Below, piece by piece: positions 29,438 to 31,410 of a DNA stretch of 31,410 bases. Location: NCBI GenBank assembly GCA_002415025.1, contig DIBR01000047.1, positions 1 to 31,410 of the forward strand. The letters are read 5' to 3'. Position 1 is the first letter of the stretch. Each line of letters begins with the position of its first letter. The position numbers and the translations under genes were made by a program. The notes below the pieces were generated by a model. That model did not search any database. It saw only the letters and a program-made list of their open reading frames with translations, and was not told the DNA's origin. The DNA is from Spongiibacteraceae bacterium UBA5047. GTDB lineage: Bacteria > Pseudomonadota > Gammaproteobacteria > Pseudomonadales > Spongiibacteraceae.

Positions 29438-30247
29438 GTGCAGCAACATTCACCTACGGTACTGGTCTTTGATTCGGGCGTTGGCGCCTTGAGTATCGGC
29501 GGGGAAATTCACTCCCGCCTGCCCTGGCTCAACCTTACCTACGCGCTGGACAGCGCCGGCTTCCCTTACGGGGAATGGCCGGAGGAGGAGTTGACCGCGC
29601 ACATTTGTACTACGGCCCGGCGCCTGGCTGAACACTACCAGCCCGATTTACTGGTAATGGCCTGCAATTCGGCAAGCACTGCGGTGTTACCGGCGTTAAG
29701 AGCAACGCTATCGATTCCGGTGGTTGGCGTGGTGCCCGCAATTAAGCCGGCGGCAATTCTGAGCCGCAGCAAAGTCATTGGCCTGTTGGCCACTCCCGGT
29801 ACTGTCACCAGAGCCTATACCTCCCAGTTGATCCAGGATTTCGCCGAAGACTGTTGCGTCATCAGCGTTGGCGATGGTTCGCTCGCCCCGGTCATTGAAC
29901 GATGGTTCTGGCACGGCGAACTGGCCAGCGATACCGGCGCCCACCTTGCGTTGGAATTTTCCCGGCACCCGCGCGCGCAAGAGATGGATACTTTGGTACT
30001 GGCCTGCACGCATTTCCCGCTGCTCGCAGATCATCTTGCAACGCATTTTCCCGGCGTTGCACTGATTGATTCCGGTGCAGCAATTGCCCGGCGCGTGGAA
30101 CAGCTACTGGCCACCCCCGCGCAATCACGAGAGGCCGCAGGAACACAAAAGGCGGTGATCATTGGCGACCACTGCGCCAGCGCCGTTTTACAACAACGCC
30201 TGGAAGAACGCGGGATAACGCGAAACGAGCTGTTTAGCGGGCGTTAA
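29438..30247 (+). CDS. murI: Glutamate racemase
   Basis: A 269-residue racemase that makes D-glutamate for peptidoglycan. VLVFDSGVGALSIG (substrate loop), FPYGEW, MACNSAST with the first catalytic Cys (about 76) and LACTHFPLL with the second (about 190) are all present. Small departures from the usual pattern are DSGVGA instead of DSGVGG and ALDSAGFPYG where DN is common. The start appears to be GTG 29438; there is no alternative in-frame start before the first strand and no strong ribosome binding site. It may be cotranscribed with the peroxiredoxin 29 bp upstream. Its end overlaps the convergent small secreted-protein gene by 14 bp. Confidence 0.93.
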   Translation: MQQHSPTVLVFDSGVGALSIGGEIHSRLPWLNLTYALDSAGFPYGEWPEEELTAHICTTARRLAEHYQPDLLVMACNSASTAVLPALRATLSIPVVGVVPAIKPAAILSRSKVIGLLATPGTVTRAYTSQLIQDFAEDCCVISVGDGSLAPVIERWFWHGELASDTGAHLALEFSRHPRAQEMDTLVLACTHFPLLADHLATHFPGVALIDSGAAIARRVEQLLATPAQSREAAGTQKAVIIGDHCASAVLQQRLEERGITRNELFSGR

Positions 30248-30581
30248 AAATATCCAGCTGGCGGTGCACCTCGCGAGAGATTTCATCCATCTTCTCAACC
30301 GTGCGGTTGTAAGCATTCAGCCTGTCGAGCATAACCTCGGGCTCAACATCGGGGTTGGCAATCGTCTGCGCGTCCAGACAATCCAGATAAGCCTGGGCAT
30401 CACCCTGATAGCTGCGCATATCGCGGTAGATAGCCAGCATCTCGTCTTTCTCGGCGGTGGCGCCATCAGGTATTGCGGGAGGGGGAGGTTCGGCACAATC
30501 AGCCGACGCCGGCGCGGAAGCCAGCACGAGCGTTGCGAAGAACAGTGAGGCCAATCCGGTGGCCAGATTACTACGATTCAT
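30234..30581 (-). CDS. Small exported protein of unknown function
   Basis: A 115-residue protein that I do not recognise. It has a clear signal peptide (LASLFFATLVLASAPASA, cut before DCAEPPP), then a proline-rich linker and a helical region (MLAIYRDMRSYQGDAQAYLD, then RLNAYNRTVEKMDEISREV). Two Cys in the mature part (CAEP and LDCLDA) could form a disulfide in the periplasm. There is no lipobox. ATG 30581 has only a weak ribosome binding site. It is convergent with murI, overlapping by 14 bp, and lies downstream of the Rieske gene on the same strand, with a terminator between. Confidence 0.75.
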   Translation of the reverse strand: MNRSNLATGLASLFFATLVLASAPASADCAEPPPPAIPDGATAEKDEMLAIYRDMRSYQGDAQAYLDCLDAQTIANPDVEPEVMLDRLNAYNRTVEKMDEISREVHRQLDIFNAR

Positions 30582-30636
30582 GGCTGCAGTGTGCGTGAAT
30601 TTGTGGGCACACCATAGCAGGTTCGAGGCAAAAAGA

Positions 30637-30656
30637 AAGGAGGCTCAGGCCTCCTT
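30637..30656 (-). terminator. Intrinsic terminator after the Rieske oxygenase gene
   Basis: AAGGAGGC (30637-30644) pairs with GCCTCCTT (30649-30656) around TCAG. On the minus strand the stem is followed by TCTTTTT. It is placed 55 bases past the oxygenase stop. Confidence 0.75.
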
Positions 30657-30711
30657 CCCATTACCAGTTGATGACAGCCACTTGATGGCAGCCGTCTCAT
30701 GACTACGCGCC

Positions 30712-31410
30712 TTACAGGGCCTTGGGATCAAAGTCCTGGTAAAACTGGCTGTACCACTTGCGGAATTTTGCGATCGGGCCGTCACCGTCACACAGGATCG
30801 GCAAGGGGCGATAGATCTTGTGCTCCCAGATAGGAGCGTCTTCGCCGAGTTGTTTAACAATATCCTTCACGATCGCAGCATTTACGCCGCCTTTCTTCAC
30901 TTCGCCATTAACCTTGGGTTGGGTGAAGGCAAAACGAATCACGACGTTTTCATTATCAATCGGAGTGGTCAAACCCATCAGGCAGGTTTCGGCAATCCCC
31001 ATAAAGCGGGTATAACCCTGACCGGGGCCGAAGCTGGCCGTGTGAATTTCGCCTTTCACCTCGCCGCGCGGCGTAGGCATATTCGCCTTCTGCAGGCCCC
31101 GCGATTTCGGTCCATCGTAGGTGGTTTCCCACTCGGGGAAAGACGCGGTGCCATGTACATAACGGAAATGCGCGGGGTCAGCCGCATTTTCTGCCATTTC
31201 CTGCGGATGGGTGTTCAGGAACCACTCGTAGCGATCCAGCGGCGCCCAGTCATCGCTGTTCATTTCTTCGTGAGTTTCAACCTCCCACAGTGGCGCGGCC
31301 TTCTCCGGATGGTACCAAGCCCAGATCACCTGATTGGTTTCGCGAATAGGAAATGAGAACAGGCACTGCTTGCCAGCCACCTTGGGCGGCATGTTTTTGG
31401 CGTAGGGCAC
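30712..31410 (-). CDS. Rieske non-heme iron oxygenase, alpha-subunit-like (C-terminal part)
   Basis: The last 232 codons of a larger gene whose 5' part, with the Rieske 2Fe-2S domain, lies beyond 31410; the GTG at the window edge is not a start. The catalytic-domain iron site is visible in MAENAADPAHFRYVHGT (bridging Asp and two His residues), at about residues 72-88 of the visible part. The final section ends HKIYRPLPILCDGDGPIAKF and FYQDFDPKAL. The layout resembles 3-ketosteroid 9-alpha-hydroxylase/cholesterol desaturase-type oxygenases more than ring-hydroxylating dioxygenases, but the substrate is uncertain. A terminator follows. Confidence 0.85.
   Translation of the reverse strand: MPYAKNMPPKVAGKQCLFSFPIRETNQVIWAWYHPEKAAPLWEVETHEEMNSDDWAPLDRYEWFLNTHPQEMAENAADPAHFRYVHGTASFPEWETTYDGPKSRGLQKANMPTPRGEVKGEIHTASFGPGQGYTRFMGIAETCLMGLTTPIDNENVVIRFAFTQPKVNGEVKKGGVNAAIVKDIVKQLGEDAPIWEHKIYRPLPILCDGDGPIAKFRKWYSQFYQDFDPKAL

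Noticed and set aside
1..31410. CRISPR arrays, toxin-antitoxin pairs, phage genes or transposases
   Set aside because: No regularly spaced repeats, no recognisable toxin, antitoxin, phage or transposase motifs on either strand; the only repeats are short REP-like palindromes.

Overview
The window looks like chromosomal DNA of a gammaproteobacterium. The gene order yrfG-hslR-hslO-pckA, followed a few kb later by tex, is the E. coli and gammaproteobacterial neighbourhood. The tRNA-Arg(UCG), PhaF/PhaI-type phasins, a PhaD-like TetR regulator and a PA2778/PA2779-type pair point to the Pseudomonadales or the marine Cellvibrionales side. The lipid-heavy content (wax-ester synthase family, paired acyl-CoA dehydrogenases, a Rieske oxygenase) would fit a marine relative such as Spongiibacteraceae, but that placement is inference. 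I see no integrase, transposase, prophage or CRISPR array. The mobile-like sequence is limited to small REP-type palindromes.

Layout. 1-588: start of a YadG-type ABC ATPase (minus, cut by the window edge). 870-946: tRNA-Arg. 1.0-3.7 kb: a degenerate receiver-domain protein, a divergent csrA paralogue, a secreted beta-rich protein and a chalcone-isomerase-like periplasmic protein. 3.86-7.26 kb: a three-gene lipid operon (FAD amine oxidase, DUF1365, CFA-synthase-like methyltransferase). It is divergent from the chalcone-isomerase-like gene, and the region between them carries two back-to-back promoters of the RpoE/ChrR (ECF11) type. 7.36-15.28 kb: lipid catabolism genes, namely a WS/DGAT with an altered active-site motif, enoyl-CoA hydratase, haloalkane-dehalogenase-like hydrolase, KAS III, a TetR regulator and two adjacent acyl-CoA dehydrogenases.

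15.3-16.4 kb holds the least familiar part. Three small genes lie here; the first and third encode paralogous 72-77-residue proteins that I do not recognise. Two near-identical promoter modules precede them, one before the first gene and one before the second, each with a 16-nt inverted repeat, a CACCGGATTA box and a -10 element at identical spacing. 16.5-20.2 kb is yrfG-hslR-hslO-pckA. 20.4-23.2 kb is a polyhydroxyalkanoate granule module: an alpha/beta hydrolase, two phasins that share an identical 18-nt operator-like site, and a PhaD-like TetR gene. It occupies the place where E. coli has envZ-ompR-greB between pckA and tex (yhgF).

23.5-31.4 kb: tex; the PA2778-like lipoprotein peptidase and PA2779-like membrane protein; cobS; an Hsp20 gene with a clear sigma-32 promoter; a Prx5-type peroxiredoxin; murI; a small secreted protein; and the C-terminal part of a Rieske oxygenase cut by the window end. 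REP-like palindromes of two families lie in the intergenic gaps near 7.3, 9.9, 20.3 and 23.3 kb. All calls come from reading the sequence; no database search was run.
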